The notes: generated by a model from the sequence alone, not told the origin. 64,000 nt of DNA from Bettongia penicillata ogilbyi (GCA_023548195.1 JAJHZJ010000399.1:7135100-7199099); one strand, 5' to 3'. Shown: positions 1-11,333, counted from the stretch's first letter. A program made the numbers and translations.

Positions 1-590
1 TCTGAAGAATCCACTATTCATCTCTTGAAAGAGCTCCCAAATTGGAAACACCAAAGATTACTGTTGCCAAATTCCAGAACTATTAAGTAAAGGGGAAAGT
101 ATTGCAGGCAGCCAGAAAGAAACAATTCAAATATTGAGGAACTATTGAGGAAGGCAACAAAGGATCAATTACCCAGCAAAACTGAGCATATTATTTCATG
201 AAAAGAAATAGATATTCAATGAAATAACGGATTTCCACACCTTTCTGATGAACACGCCAGAGCTCAATAGAGATTGTGACCTTCAAATAAGAGACACAAG
301 AGAGGCATAAGAAGGTAAATAGCGGAAAAATTGTTATTCAATATAGGCAAAATGTTTATATCGTTATAGAGAAGGATAATACTTATTAGTCTTTATAACT
401 GTGTATTTGTTATGACATTTAAAAGGGGTATACATAGATAGAAGGAGCAGGTATAAATTAACTGACATGGTGAAAAAATATGATTAAAGGATGCAAAGGA
501 ATTGTAACAGGAGAAGAGAAAAGGAGGATGAGGCACAAAAACATATTGTAGTTGAAGGAAAGAGGGGATGGAAATAAGCAGTGCTTGAGA
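1..590 (+). mobile_element. Old L1 fragment: ORF1 3' end and ORF1/ORF2 spacer
   Basis: Degenerate sequence that follows the same order as the C-terminal third of ORF1 elsewhere in this window: a glutamine/phenylalanine stretch before the C-terminal domain, then a segment resembling the conserved ITYPAKLS motif near 160-200, then the end of the frame near 310. From about 310 it follows the L1 spacer between ORF1 and ORF2. Many stops and indels, so it is an old copy cut by the window edge. It belongs to a different and older L1 subfamily than the 2.8-kb elements; the ORF1 at 27.4-28.4 kb (minus) is its closest relative here. Confidence 0.6.
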
Positions 591-594
591 TTTA

Positions 595-775
595 TTCTCA
601 TCTGATTTGGTTCAAGGACCTCAGGACAATTTTCCCTTTTAATATCTTGGAATATATTGTCGAGGCTTTTTATTTTTTATCATGGCTTTCTGGTAGAAAT
701 TTCTTACTTATTCTCTCCTGGGTCTATTTTCCAGGTCAGTTATTTTTCCAAGGAAGTATTTTATATATTTGGTTC
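595..775 (-). mobile_element. Inverted ORF1 fragment inside the old L1
   Basis: Read on the minus strand this matches the junction of coiled coil and RRM in ORF1, seen in the same order on the minus strand at 49.6-49.75 kb. It lies between plus-strand L1 pieces, so it is either an internal inversion or a small separate insertion. No boundary repeats were seen. Confidence 0.5.
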
Positions 776-835
776 AAGTTGAACCAAGTATTTGGTTCAA
801 CAAACTCAGTTAAGTATAGAAATCTAACTTGCCCT

Positions 836-1130
836 ATGAGCAGTAGGTGGGGAATGAGGAAAGAGGAGGGAGGGGAGTTTAAAAACCAGGGAAACAGTAG
901 TAAGGAAAAAAGGGAATAAAAGAGAGGGGGATTGGTAGAAGGGAGGGAAGATGGAGGGAGACAGTGGTAAAAAATAAAATTATTGTGGAAGAGAAAGGAG
1001 AAATAAAGCATAAACTGAGGGAAATAGGATGGAGAGAAAGACATAGGTAGTAACCACGAATATGAATGTGAATAGGATGAACTAACTCTCCCATAAAAAG
1101 GAGGGAAGAGTAAAATGGATTAAAATCTAT
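836..1130 (+). mobile_element. Old L1 fragment: spacer and start of ORF2
   Basis: Purine-rich spacer followed at about 1,060-1,130 by the conserved start of marsupial L1 ORF2 (the AACTCTCCCATAAAA region). The same segment occurs in reverse complement near 26,180-26,200 at the ORF2 start of the large minus-strand L1. The piece is cut at 1,131, where a younger L1 begins. Confidence 0.5.
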
Positions 1131-4100
1131 AATCCTGGGGGTAGAGCCAAGATAGTAGAGTACAAAATACTCTAGCTTTTCCCTCACACCCCATGAAATA
1201 CTTGTAAAAGATGACTCTCAACAAATTGTAGAGCAACATAAGTCACAGAACAGAGTGAAAGAGAATTCCAGCCACAGGTAACCAAGAAGGCCAACAGGAA
1301 TGGTCTATCCTAGAGGCTACTGAGGGGAGCAGGGCCCAGCCCCGGTCATGCAGCATTGGGAGGAACAGGACTGAAACAGACCTCCAGAGCAGAATTTCCA
1401 GCAGGGAGGGTCTCAGATCCCTCAACCCACAAGTGCCAAATAAAGCTTCAAATGTCAGTGAAAGGACTTTCACAAATGGGCAAGAGGTTAGTAGGATCCC
1501 CCATTCCACTGGCTTCAGGTGCAGACATCAGAAATGGTGGTGTTAGCAGTGGTGTCAACAGCTGCAGCATCCATCTGTAAAGCGTTCTGTCTAAAACCCC
1601 TGGGGGAATTGAGCAGCTGAGCTGAATTTCAGCCTTGAGTAGCAGTCCTGCTCCCATCTAAAGTCCCTGGAGAAATTGAGCAGTTGATCTGTATCTCAGG
1701 CCTGAGCACAATCCTGGGGTGAGAAGGACTAGGATTCTCCTCTTGAAAAAGAATTCAGAGGTCACATAACTGACTGAGAAAAATGCCCACAAAGGAGGAA
1801 AAAATAATTCCATAGAAGGTTACTTTCTTGGTGAACAGGTATTTCCTTCCATCCTTTCAGACGAGGAAGAAAAATGTATACTGTCAGAGGAAGTCAAGGC
1901 TTCTGCATCCAGTTGCTCCAAAATGAATACGCAATGACTCAGGCCATGGAATAGCTTGAAAAGCGAGTCAACAGCTTGCTAAAGGAGACCTCAAAAATGC
2001 TGAAGAAAATAACACCTTTAGAAGTAGGGTAACTCAGTTGGAAAAAGAGGTCCAAAAAAACAGTGACAACAAGAAGGCTTTAAAAAGCAAAATTAGCCAA
2101 ATGGAAAGGGAGATTCAAAAGCTTACTGAAGAAAATAGTTTTTAAAAATGAGAGTGGAGCTGAGGGAAACTAATGATTTTAGGATAAGCCAAGAAATTAC
2201 CAAACAAAACCAAAAGAATGAAAAAAATTAAAAGAAAAGTTAATTCCAATACATTATTGACTATTTGGGGAAAGTGGCAAAGAAGGAGTGCTACCAAGTT
2301 CTTTTTCTGATACTATGATATGATATGGATCTGCTACCTAAACCATGAAGAGTCAAAACGTTGAAAGATAATTATGGACCAATTTCCCTAATGATTGCCA
2401 ATGCAAAAGTTTTAACAAGATAATAACAAAGGAATCCAGCAAGTTATCAAGAGAATAATATGTTATAATCAGGGAGCATTTATACCAGGAATGCAGGGCT
2501 AGTTCAAGAGTAGGAAAACTATCAGCATTATTGATCATATAACACAACAAAATTAACACAACCATATGATTATCTCAATATATGCAGAAAAAGCTTTTGA
2601 CAAAATACAACACCCATTCCTACTGAAAATGCTGGAGAGCATAGAAATAAATGGAGCCATTCTTAAAATAATGAGCAGTATCTACCTAAAATCATTAGCA
2701 AACATTGCTCATAATCAGAGCAAGCTAGATGTATTTCTAATCACATCAGCGGTGAAACAAGGAAGTCCATTATCACCAGTTATTTAATATGGAACTAAAA
2801 ACTTTAGCTTTTGCAATAAGAGTAGAAAAAGAAATTGAATGAATTAGAATACACCAAGAAGAAACAGGTTATCACTTTGCAGACAATATGATGATATACT
2901 TAGAGAAATCTAGAGAATAAAGTAAAAAACCTACTTGAAATAATAAATATCTTTCACAAAGTTGCAGGTTACAAAATAAACCCACATAAACCATCTGCAT
3001 TTCTACATATTACTAACAAAACCCAACTGCAAGACAGGGAAAGGGAATGCCCATTTAAATTTCTGGTAGACACTATAAAATATTTGGGAATCTACCTATC
3101 AAAACAAACCCAGGGACTAAATGAGCACAATTCGATAACGTTTTATACAAATAAAGTAAGATCTAAGTAAGTGAAAAAAACACCAATTGCTCCTGGATAG
3201 GCTGAGCTATAAGTGGTTAGCCACTACTACTGGCTAAAAAATACAGGGGCAGATCCGTGTAATATATTTGGTACTCAAGACACAGTCATCAGTGAATATA
3301 GCAGTCTACTGTTTCATAAATCAAAGAATTTCTGATTCTGGGACAAGAACCCACTGTTTGACAAAAACTGCTTGGAAAACTGGATAATAATGTGGCAGAA
3401 ACTGAGCATAGACCAGTGCCTGACACTGTACCCAAAAATAAGGCAAAAATGGGTATATGATCTAGGTATAAAAACTAAAGGTCTACACAAATTTGGGGAC
3501 CAAGGGACAGAGTATTCGTCAGATTTATGAAGAATTGAAAATTTTATGACTAAACAAGAAACAGGTAACATGAAGTGCAAAATGGATAGCTTTGATTAAA
3601 TTGAATTGAAAAGATTTTGTGCAAACAAACCCAATGCAACCAAGATTAGTAGGGAAGCAGAAAACTGGGAAAGAAGTTTTGCAACTGGTGTCTGTGATAA
3701 AGGTCTCATTTCTAAAACATATAGGAACTGAGTCAAAGGTACAAGAATACAAGTCATTTTGATAAATGGTCAAAGGTTGTGAAGAGACATTTTTCTGAGG
3801 AAGAAATTAAAGCTATCTATAATCATATAAAAATGCTCTAAATCACTATTGATTAGAGAGATACAAATGAAAAGAACTCTGAGGTACCACATCAGACTTA
3901 TCAGACTGGCTAACATGACAACAGAGGAAGATGATTAATGTTGGAGAAGATGTGGGAGAGTTGGAATACTAGTTTGTTGTGGTGGAACAGTGAGTGTATC
4001 CAGTCATTCTGGAAAGCAATTTGAAACTATGCCCAAAGGGATACAAAAATGTGTATACCCTTTGACTCAACAATATCGCTGCTAAGGCTGTATCCCCAAG

Positions 4101-4746
4101 AGATCATAAAAGTGGGAAATGGTCCCACATACAAAAACATTTATAGTATCTCTTTTCGGGGTGGCCAAGAACTGGAAAGTGAGGGAATGCTGATCAGTTG
4201 TGGAATGGCTGAATAAGTTGTGGTATGTGAGTGTAATGGAATACTATTTTGCTACAAGAAATCACAAACAGTTGGACTTCAGAAAAGCTTGGAAAGACTT
4301 ATATGAATTGATATTAAATCAAATGAGCAGAACGAGGAGAACATTATACACAGGAACAGCCACAGTGTGTGAGGACTGTTTCTGATAGATTCAGTCCTTC
4401 ACAGAAATTCAAGGACCTAAAACACCCTCAAAGCAGTCTTGAGGATAAAATGCCAATACGCCTCCAGAGAAGGAACTATGGAATCAAAACGCAGAATGAG
4501 GCAGACAATTTTCTCCTGCGTTCTGTTTTGTTTTGTTTTTTTCTCATGATTTTTCCCATTTGTTTTAATTGTTCCATGCAACAAGACTAATTTGAAAATG
4601 TATTCAATAACACTATATATGTAGAACCCATACAAGATTGCATTTCATCTCAGGGAGGGAGGGATAAAGGAAGAGGCAAAAATGTATGACTTATGGAAGT
4701 GATTATTGAAAACTGAAAACAAATAAGTTAATTAATTTTAAAAAGA
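1131..4746 (+). mobile_element. L1 element with internal deletion (5' leader, half ORF1, RT to 3' end)
   Basis: Starts with GGGGGTAGAGCCAAGATAG, the therian L1 5' start. The leader runs to about 1,780. ORF1 N-terminal and coiled-coil sequence follows to about 2,270. The sequence then jumps straight into the reverse-transcriptase part of ORF2, so the ORF1 C-terminus, spacer and endonuclease are missing (roughly 2.5 kb compared with a full L1). The C-terminal ORF2 and 3' end follow, with an A/T-rich tail near 4,725-4,746. No clear target-site duplication was found. The deletion could have happened in the RNA (template jump) or later in the DNA. Confidence 0.75.
2276..4450 (+). pseudogene. L1 ORF2 reverse transcriptase and C-terminal region, decayed
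   Basis: ORF2 encodes the L1 endonuclease/reverse transcriptase. Only the RT and later parts remain. The longest open piece (2,566-2,787) holds RT motif A, where the sequence reads [14 protein letters not shown], so the first catalytic Asp has become Tyr. It also holds the VKQGSPLSP motif. The FADD box near 2,876-2,890 reads F-A-D-N, so the second Asp is lost. Several frameshifts and stops follow. The C-terminal region (near 4,200-4,385) still shows the conserved run from a Trp-rich segment to the SRTRRTLYT motif. This copy cannot encode a working enzyme. Confidence 0.8.
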
Positions 4747-4748
4747 AA

Positions 4749-4957
4749 GCTCTGTGTTCAATCAAGTCTCAGATGCTTACTTGTTCAGTTACCCTGGGCA
4801 AACACTTTTGCCTCCTTAAACCTCAGTTTCCTCATCTGTGTTTTAGGAATGATAATAACCCCTCTTTTGTGGGATTGTGATGAGGACTGATAATATACTT
4901 AAAGATTTTCACAAAACTTAAAGAGCTCTACAAATGCCGTCTATTACTACTATTTTT
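4749..4957 (+). mobile_element. MIR/CORE-type SINE
   Basis: Contains the CORE-SINE landmarks in order: a CTGGGCAA block, CCTCAGTTTCCTCATCTGT at about 4,824-4,842, the GATAATAA block, and the terminal AAGAGCTCTACAAATGC plus TATTACTACTATT tail. Old, with scattered mismatches. Confidence 0.75.
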
Positions 4958-5199
4958 GTCTTCATTACATTTTCTGCTTCACTTCATGATATTTCTTATA
5001 TCAGAAAAAAGGAAACAAAACATTTATGGTGCAAAAGCAGAAAAGTTTATTAAGAAACACATGAAATATTAGCACTAAGAAACTGATATAATATCATGCC
5101 TACCATATGTCATTAAATTGCATTCAATTGTCAATTCCTCTCTTTAAGTTTAAGTGATTCATAACAAAACTCTAAATATATAGAGTAGCCACCACTTTA

Positions 5200-5201
5200 A
5201 A

Positions 5202-5257
<56 letters not shown>
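5200..5257. repeat. (AT)n microsatellite
   Basis: Nearly perfect AT dinucleotide run of about 58 bp. Confidence 0.95.
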
Positions 5258-5259
<2 letters not shown>

Positions 5260-5654
5260 CTCAAGTAAGTTCAGAATGTTGTGCTGCATAATAATATCAC
5301 TGTGAATATGGACAATCCATATAGAGAAATGTAATCATACTGCATATATGTGTACACGAAATTCAGGACACAATGGCTTATATTATATCTGAGGACAGAG
5401 GAAGAGGTATTTCTACTAATATTCAGCAGCTGGGAGCAAGTATGTCATAGGAAAGAGATAAGAATTAGTAGTTTAGGAAAGATGGAATCATTTCTACTGT
5501 CCGAGAAGTGAGAGTAGAAACGGCACAAGAAGATATTCCGATCAGGAGGAGATGAGTCTGATTATATGCATACATAGGTTTATACTTACACAGAATGTGC
5601 ATAGATATGTATGTATAAGTTATGTATATATCTATCTCTAAGCTTACTAATATC
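5258..5654. other. Unassigned sequence
   Basis: AT-rich DNA with no recognisable gene or repeat; short frames only. Confidence 0.5.
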
Positions 5655-5795
5655 TTACTATGTTATATCGCTTTAATCAAATATAAAGTTCATGAGGGAA
5701 AAGACAGTTTCACCTTTTACACTTGTATCCTCATTACCTAGAGAAGCGTTTCATACAAAATAGACATTTCAAAAATTTTAATTGACTGAAAATAA
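5655..5795 (+). mobile_element. L2-like 3' end fragment
   Basis: Has the typical order of an L2 3' end: a TCATGAGGGAAAAGACAGT segment (the block usually read as GAGGGCAGGGACTGT), a TTGTATCCTCATTACCTAG segment, and a final TTGACTGAA. Diverged. Confidence 0.5.
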
Positions 5796-6199
5796 GTGCA
5801 GTATAGTATCATAATTCTATAAGGCAGTCAGTCCTAAATAATTTTTGAATAAAACACCCTTAATGTCAAATAATTCACAAAAGTTTGCAAAATAAGTTCA
5901 ATTTCATTACTATAGAGAATCATGGGAATGCAAACCAATTATTTGATCCAGCATATTCAATTCCTAAAGTATTCTGTATTTTTGAGGATATGATTTAGGA
6001 GGAGCAAAATATCAAGTGTATCTTTATATGCTTCAAATTAAGGTCTAGATTACTTCAAGTTCACAAAAAAAAGCTCAAACTGAGATAACATTTTAAAGGA
6101 GACAATATTAAAATGCACACAAAGAGCTACTAAATAAATAAGCCTGACTAAAAGAGGAATGCTGAATCTATAGTAAATGTAAGACTGTTTCACTGGGGA

Positions 6200-6318
6200 G
6201 AAATTATTAGTGTTTTCTGCACAGGGACTATGTATTATTCATCATTATATTGCCCATAGCACCTATCAAAGAGACATATTCAATAAGTGTTCATTGAATG
6301 AGACAAATAATGAATGAA
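6200..6318 (+). mobile_element. L2-like 3' end fragment
   Basis: CAGGGACTATGTATTATTC, then CCCATAGCACCTATC, then a segment resembling AATAAGTGTTCATTGAATGA. This is the standard L2 3' tail order; old copy. Confidence 0.55.
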
Positions 6319-6510
6319 TACATATGTAGATCAGTAGAAGAGAGGGCAAGATTTTGGATTTATAATCTTCCTAAAGAGTAGTGATGTTTTATTTTTTAAC
6401 AAGTCAGGAAGGTCTCTAGTAAACCACTCACCCAACTACATGTGTAAATCTGATTGAAATTTTCTTGACTCTTTGGAAAACAAGTTAAGTTGTTTAGAAT
6501 TATTTTTTAA

Positions 6511-6615
6511 TATATATTTATGTATATATGCATATACATACATGTATGTGTGTATGTATACATACAAATATGTACACAAATGCATGTATATGTGCATACA
6601 TATATATGTATTTGT
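6511..6615. repeat. Imperfect ATAC/TATG-rich microsatellite
   Basis: Alternating purine-pyrimidine tract made of TATG, CATA and TATA units. Confidence 0.8.
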
Positions 6616-6843
6616 TTCTTTTCCTAAGTCTTTAATTTGACTTATGAAATCTGATCTTCAAAAGGGGAAGAACAAGTGCAGATAACAACACCAGCATATT
6701 TTGAGATAACATTGGTACTAACAATGACAATTTTCAGGTTCAAATGACTTTATGACAGGCTCAAAATTACTTACAAGACTGAAACAAATACAAACTATTA
6801 TAACAGGTTGGATTTATCCTCATCGTCATAAACTCTATTAGGC

Positions 6844-6846
<3 letters not shown>

Positions 6847-6901
<55 letters not shown>
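6847..6901. repeat. (AT)n microsatellite
   Basis: Perfect AT run of about 55 bp. The open frame across it is an artefact of the repeat. Confidence 0.95.
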
Positions 6902-6904
<3 letters not shown>

Positions 6905-7118
6905 CGTAGGGATTCTACAATCAAGGATTGGTTGCTAAGATTGGTAGAGGTCCATTGCGATGTAATATATTTGAAAAAAATATGGAGTGTTGTGGGCAAA
7001 GTGGAAAAAAGAGGAGTGAAAAAAGTCATCAAGTGTAATACTAACGAGATTAAAGATCTACCCCACCCATTAATAGGTCTGCCCATTAAGGATAGTTTTA
7101 TTAGAGGAGGCTCACAAT
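6902..7118. other. Unassigned sequence before HAL1 copy A
   Basis: A 64-codon frame is open on the plus strand (6,932-7,126), but I recognise no family. It runs into the flank repeat of HAL1 copy A, so it is probably chance. Confidence 0.4.
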
Positions 7119-8170
7119 TTTTGTGAATTTTTTTTAATATAGATTTATTTATTTAACTTTTTACATTAATTTTCACAAAATTTTGGGTTCCAAATTTTCT
7201 CCCCATTTGGCCCCTCCCCCCAGCCCAATACACCGAGCATTCTAATTTCCCCTATCACCAATCTGCCCTCTCTTCTATCATCCCTCCTTTCTCTAGTCCC
7301 CATCTTCTCTTTTGTCCTGTAGGGCCAGATGACTTTCTATTCCCCATTAACTGTATTTCTTATTTCCTAGTAGCAAAAACAATACTCGGCAGATTTTCCT
7401 AAAACTTTGAGTTCTAAATTCTCCCCATTCCTTCCTCCCCATCCATTCCCTTTGGGAAGACAGGCAATTCAATATAGACCATGTCTGTGTGACTTCCATA
7501 ATAGTCGTGTTGTGTAAGACTAACTATATTTCCCTCCATCCTATTCTACCCCCCCATTGTTTCTATTCTGTCTTTTGATCCTGTCCCTCCCCAAGAGTGT
7601 TGACTTCAAATTGCTCCCTCCTCCCATTCCCCTCCCTTACATCATCCCCTCACCCTGCTTATCTCCTTATTCCCCACTTTCCTGCATTGTAAGATAGGTT
7701 TTCACACAAAAAGGAGTGTGCATTTTATTCCTTCCTTTAGTCGAATGTGATGAGAGTAAACTTCATCTTTTTTTCCTCAGCTCTCCTCTTTTTGCCTCCA
7801 CTAAAAAAGTCTCCTGCTTGCCTCTTGAAAGAGAGATAATTTACTGCATTCCATTGCACCCTCTCTCCTCCCACTACATCTCTCTCACCGTTTATCTTAA
7901 TTTCTTTTAAGATATGATACAATCCTATTCAATTCACTCTGCTCTCTGTCTCTATGTGTGCGTGCATGAATTTATGTGTGTGCGCATGTGTGTATATGTG
8001 TGTGCACATGCATGCACGTGTGTATGTGTGTGTGTAGTCCCACCAACTCCCCAGATACTGAAACGTTTTAAGAGTTACAAGTATTGTCTTTCCATGTAGG
8101 AATGTAAACAATTCACCTTTGGTAAGTCCTTTATGACTTCACTTTGCTGTTTGCTTTTTCATGCTTCTTC

Positions 8171-9247
8171 TCATTCTTTTGTTTGAAGGTCAAATTTTCT
8201 TTTCTCCTCTGTTGTTTTAATCAAGAATGCTTGAAAGTCCTCTATTTCATTGAAAGACCCTATTTCCCCCTGAAGTATTATACTCAGTTTTGCTGGGTAG
8301 GTGATTCTTGGTTTGAGTCCTAGTTCCTTTGACTTCTGGAATATCTTATTCCACGCCCTTCGATCCCTTAATGTAGAAGCTGCTATATCTTGAGTTATCC
8401 TGATTGTATTTCCACAGTACTAGAATTGTTTCTTTCTAGCTGCTTGCAATATTTTCTCCTTGACCTGGGAATTCTGGAATTAGGCCACATTGGTCCTAGG
8501 AGTTTGTCTCTTCGGATCTCTTTCTGGCTGTAATCGCTCTCTGGTTCTAGAATATCAGGGCAATTTTCCTTGATAATTTCATGAAAGATCATGTCTAGAC
8601 TCTTTTTTTGATCATGGCTTTCAGGGAGTCCCATAATTTTTAAATTGTCTCTCCTGGATCTATTTTCGAGGTCAGTTGTTTTTCCAACGTGATATTTCAC
8701 ATTATGTTCCATTTTTTCATTCTTTTGGTTGGGTTTTGTGATTTCTTGGTTTCTCAGAAAGTCATTAGCCTCCATCTGTTCCATTCTAATTTTGAGAGAA
8801 CTACTTTCTTCAGTGAGCTTTTGAATCTCTTTTTCCATTTGTCTAATTCTGTTTTTGAAAGGATTTTTCTCCTCATTGGCTTTTTGAACCATTTTGCCAA
8901 TTGAGTGAGCCTATTTTTCAAGGTGTTATTTTCTTCAGCATTTTTTAGTGTCTCCTTTAGCAAGGTATTGACCTGTTTTTCATACTTTTCTGGCACCTCT
9001 CTCAGTTCTCTTCTCAGTTTTTCCTCCACCTGTCTAACTTGATTTTCAAAATCCTTTTTGAGTCCTTCCATGGCCTGAGCCCATGGGATATCTATTTCAG
9101 ATGTTTGGGATACAGAGGCCTTGGCTTCTGTGTCTTTCCCTGATGGTAATCATTGTTCTTCCTCATCAAAAATAAAAGGAGGAAACATCTGTTCACCACG
9201 AAAGTACCCTTCTATGGTCTTATTTTTTTTTTCCCTTTTCTGGGCAT
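8171..9247 (-). pseudogene. HAL1 copy A ORF1 (L1 ORF1p-like RNA-binding protein), broken
   Basis: ORF1p is the nucleic-acid-binding chaperone of L1-type elements: a trimeric coiled coil, then an RRM, then a C-terminal domain. The frame would start at 9,247 (ATG CCC AGA AAA). The coiled coil is readable from 9,071, where an in-frame Met begins the block seen in every copy. A frameshift near 8,890 moves it into a second frame, which carries the rest of the coiled coil and the RRM start (RRDNLKIMGLPES). A deletion of about 40 bp near 8,535 removes the segment between EPEG and the RSPPERDPK block and shifts the frame again. Not functional. Confidence 0.85.
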
Positions 9248-9605
9248 TTTCCCAGCCAGTTACTTGACTTCTGACAGTCCTTTCCACCATCGCCTAAGTA
9301 CACCCAGCTAGTGCTTGGGGGTCTGAGATCCAAATGCTGCTCCCCAGTCTCAGGGCTTTCAGCAGTGGGAGAGGCTGCTATTCAGGGTAAGAGTAAATTC
9401 AGGATGTCAGGTGGGGGCGGGGCCGCCTCCTAGGCTCAGTTCCCTCCGGGCGTTTATGTGGAGACCTTCAGTAATGGATCTGAGGTCCTCAATGCTCTGG
9501 GAGCCCCAGTCCTGTGCTGCCTCTGCTGCTGCTTCCTGAGGGGGCCTGAGTTATCTGAGTTATGGAGACACCCTGCTCCCCTCTCGGCCAGCCCAGACGT
9601 CTCTC

Positions 9606-9878
9606 TCACTGACCTGTAGTTCCTGTGGGTGGAGGGATCTTCGCGGCCTCCGGAGATTCCGTCCCTGGAGCTTGCTGCGATCTGCTCTTCTTGGGGCCAT
9701 GCGGCCAGGGCTGGGCTCCACTGTCCGGTGCAAGACGGACCTTTTGGGGTTGGTTTTTCAGGGCTCTCTGGAAAGGAAATCTCCTCCACTGCATTGCTGC
9801 ATGGCTTCCACTGCTACAGAATTTGTGGGGAGTTCTTTTTTCCAGGAAATTTATGGGCTGTGGATTCAGAGCTAGCAT
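9606..9878 (-). CDS. HAL1 copy A leader upstream ORF (90 codons, hypothetical)
   Basis: Sense-strand frame in the leader, starting with ATG about 30-40 nt from the element 5' end. It contains the blocks KRTPHKF and QWRRFPFQRA and ends PPTGTTGQ-stop. Homologous frames occur in copies D (93 codons), F (76) and G (138, different end), and a related end occurs in C. No known family recognised. The leader is GC-rich, so chance openness is possible. The stop overlaps the CAG-GTCAGTGAG motif. Confidence 0.35.
   Translation of the reverse strand: MLALNPQPINFLEKRTPHKFCSSGSHAAMQWRRFPFQRALKNQPQKVRLAPDSGAQPWPHGPKKSRSQQAPGTESPEAAKIPPPTGTTGQ
9612..9613 (-). promoter_or_regulatory. Putative 5' splice site in HAL1 leader (copy A)
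   Basis: The minus strand reads ACAGGTCAGTGAGAG, close to the CAG-GTRAGT consensus. It lies at the same leader position in copies A, B, C, D, F and G. Use in vivo is unknown. Confidence 0.3.
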
Positions 9879-9895
9879 ATGTGTGTCTTTCTACT

Positions 9896-9905
9896 CCACC
9901 ATCTT
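9896..9905 (-). promoter_or_regulatory. YY1-like site at 5' end of copy A
   Basis: AAGATGGTGG just inside the element start. In human L1 a YY1 site, CAAGATGGC, sits at the same place and positions transcription start. Confidence 0.4.
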
Positions 9906-9930
9906 GGCCAGTTCATGTTTTGTTAATTTT

Positions 9931-10910
9931 CTAATGGGGTATTGCATTCGAGGGTTGTGATCCCCTATGGCTCTGCAAAAATTATTATATATATATAATA
10001 TAGTCAGACAGCTATCTGTCTGTTGATCTGTTAGACAGTTAGAAGTCCAGTCTTTGCTTCTCTGTTTCTGTTTTCTCTGAAGTTCAGCCTTCTGACTTTT
10101 TCCCCTGTATTAAATGAATAATAGATGTGCTTGATTAAAGTGATTATTAACCCCTCAAAAGTTGCTTTTCTTTTAGAGAAGCAGATCTAAAAACCTGTGA
10201 TGGCAGGTCATCTTGGACTGTGTCAGTGACATAAAATGAATAGATTTTCATTGTAGTATAGCAACAGTAATGAAACACCTTGAATCATATAATATAATAT
10301 GATATAATAATATAATGTAATATAAAAATATCATATAATATCGTACAATGTTGCACAATATAACATAACATAATATAGTGTAACATCATATAATCATATA
10401 ATTATCATACGCTGATACATTCTATTTCTGGAATGATGGTATAAAAGAAAGGGTTTCAATAACCACTGTTTTCCTTTCTCTAGACAGCAACTTTCATTCA
10501 AAAGAAAACATTCAAAGAAGATAAGACTGTAGATGGAATATTTTACAGAACAAAGAACATGTTTTGGAAACTGATCGTCCTGAAAGACAATTGAAAATTT
10601 CCTTAATACATTTCAAAGCAGATATCACAGAAAGAGTATTGCAAGGCAAAGCATCGGAAGGAGTAAGTACTTAGAATCAAGCATACTGTTTTTTCTATTG
10701 CTCTTGGGAATTTTTAAATCCTTTTAGAAATCCCATAGAATTATTCCTAAGAAAAAAATATTCCAAGAATATTTGAATAAATAATAGAAAACAGAATCAT
10801 AAAGAAAATTATAAATACACACAACATATTTTCAAATTTCTGATTAATGTGCATTTAAGAAACTGCTTATTTCAAAAAGTTATTGCAAGAGTCTTAAACT
10901 AAAAAAGGGA
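9931..10910. other. Unassigned AT-rich sequence between two HAL1 copies
   Basis: No gene seen. It includes an irregular ATAAT/TATAAT-rich stretch at about 10,285-10,410. It separates the head-to-head 5' ends of copies A and B. Confidence 0.6.
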
Positions 10911-10927
10911 AAGAAAAGAGTAACTTG
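10911..10927. repeat. Target-site duplication, left copy (HAL1 B)
   Basis: AAGAAAAGAGTAACTTG, repeated exactly at 14,568-14,584. The last G may belong to the element. Confidence 0.9.
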
Positions 10928-11229
10928 GGAGTCAAAATAGTGGAGTAGAATGATGCACGTTTGCGAGCTCCGAACCCCCAGCCCATAAAATTAATGTAAG
11001 AAGAGATCCCCATAAGTTCTGGATCGCTGCAAGGTGTGCATAAACATAGTGGAAGAGATTTCCGTTCCAGAGAGCCCTGGAGAGCCGTTCACAGGGTCCA
11101 TCACTCCCCAGAAAGTGGACCAGACCCCAGCGCTACCCTGGCCGTGGCCCCAGAGAAGCTGATTCCAGCAGGCTTCAGGGACGGAGGCTCCGGCGGCCAG
11201 GAAGGTGCCTCTGCCCGCAGAAGCTACAG

Positions 11230-11238
11230 GTCAGTGAG
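11230..11238 (+). promoter_or_regulatory. Putative 5' splice site in HAL1 leader (copy B)
   Basis: CAG followed by GTCAGTGAG, the same motif and position as in the other copies. A leader frame of 169 codons (11,036-11,545) runs across it. That frame carries the leader blocks HSGRDFRSREPWRAV and RSYRSVRQ, which also occur in copies F and G. Confidence 0.3.
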
Positions 11239-11333
11239 ACAGATGACTGGCTGGCCGAGGGTAGCGGGGTGTCTCCGTGACTCGGGCCCCCTCAGGAGGA
11301 AGTGGCAGCGGCAGAGGTGGGGGCAGGAAGCGG

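Larger units (their letters stand above)
7131..9917 (-). mobile_element. HAL1 (half-L1) copy A, full length
   Basis: Complete ORF1-only element. Read on the minus strand: 5' start near 9,911 (CCAAGATGGTGGAGTAG at about 9,890-9,906), GC-rich leader to 9,248, ORF1 9,247-8,171, former spacer, CA tract (TG on plus, 7,960-8,036), purine-rich 3' region, and tail at 7,131-7,140. There is no ORF2. The flanks TTTTGTGAATTTT (7,119-7,131) and TTTTGTTAATTTT (9,918-9,930) look like a target-site duplication with one mismatch; this is weaker than for copies B and F. Mobilisation would need L1 reverse transcriptase in trans (known for the family, inferred here). Confidence 0.85.
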
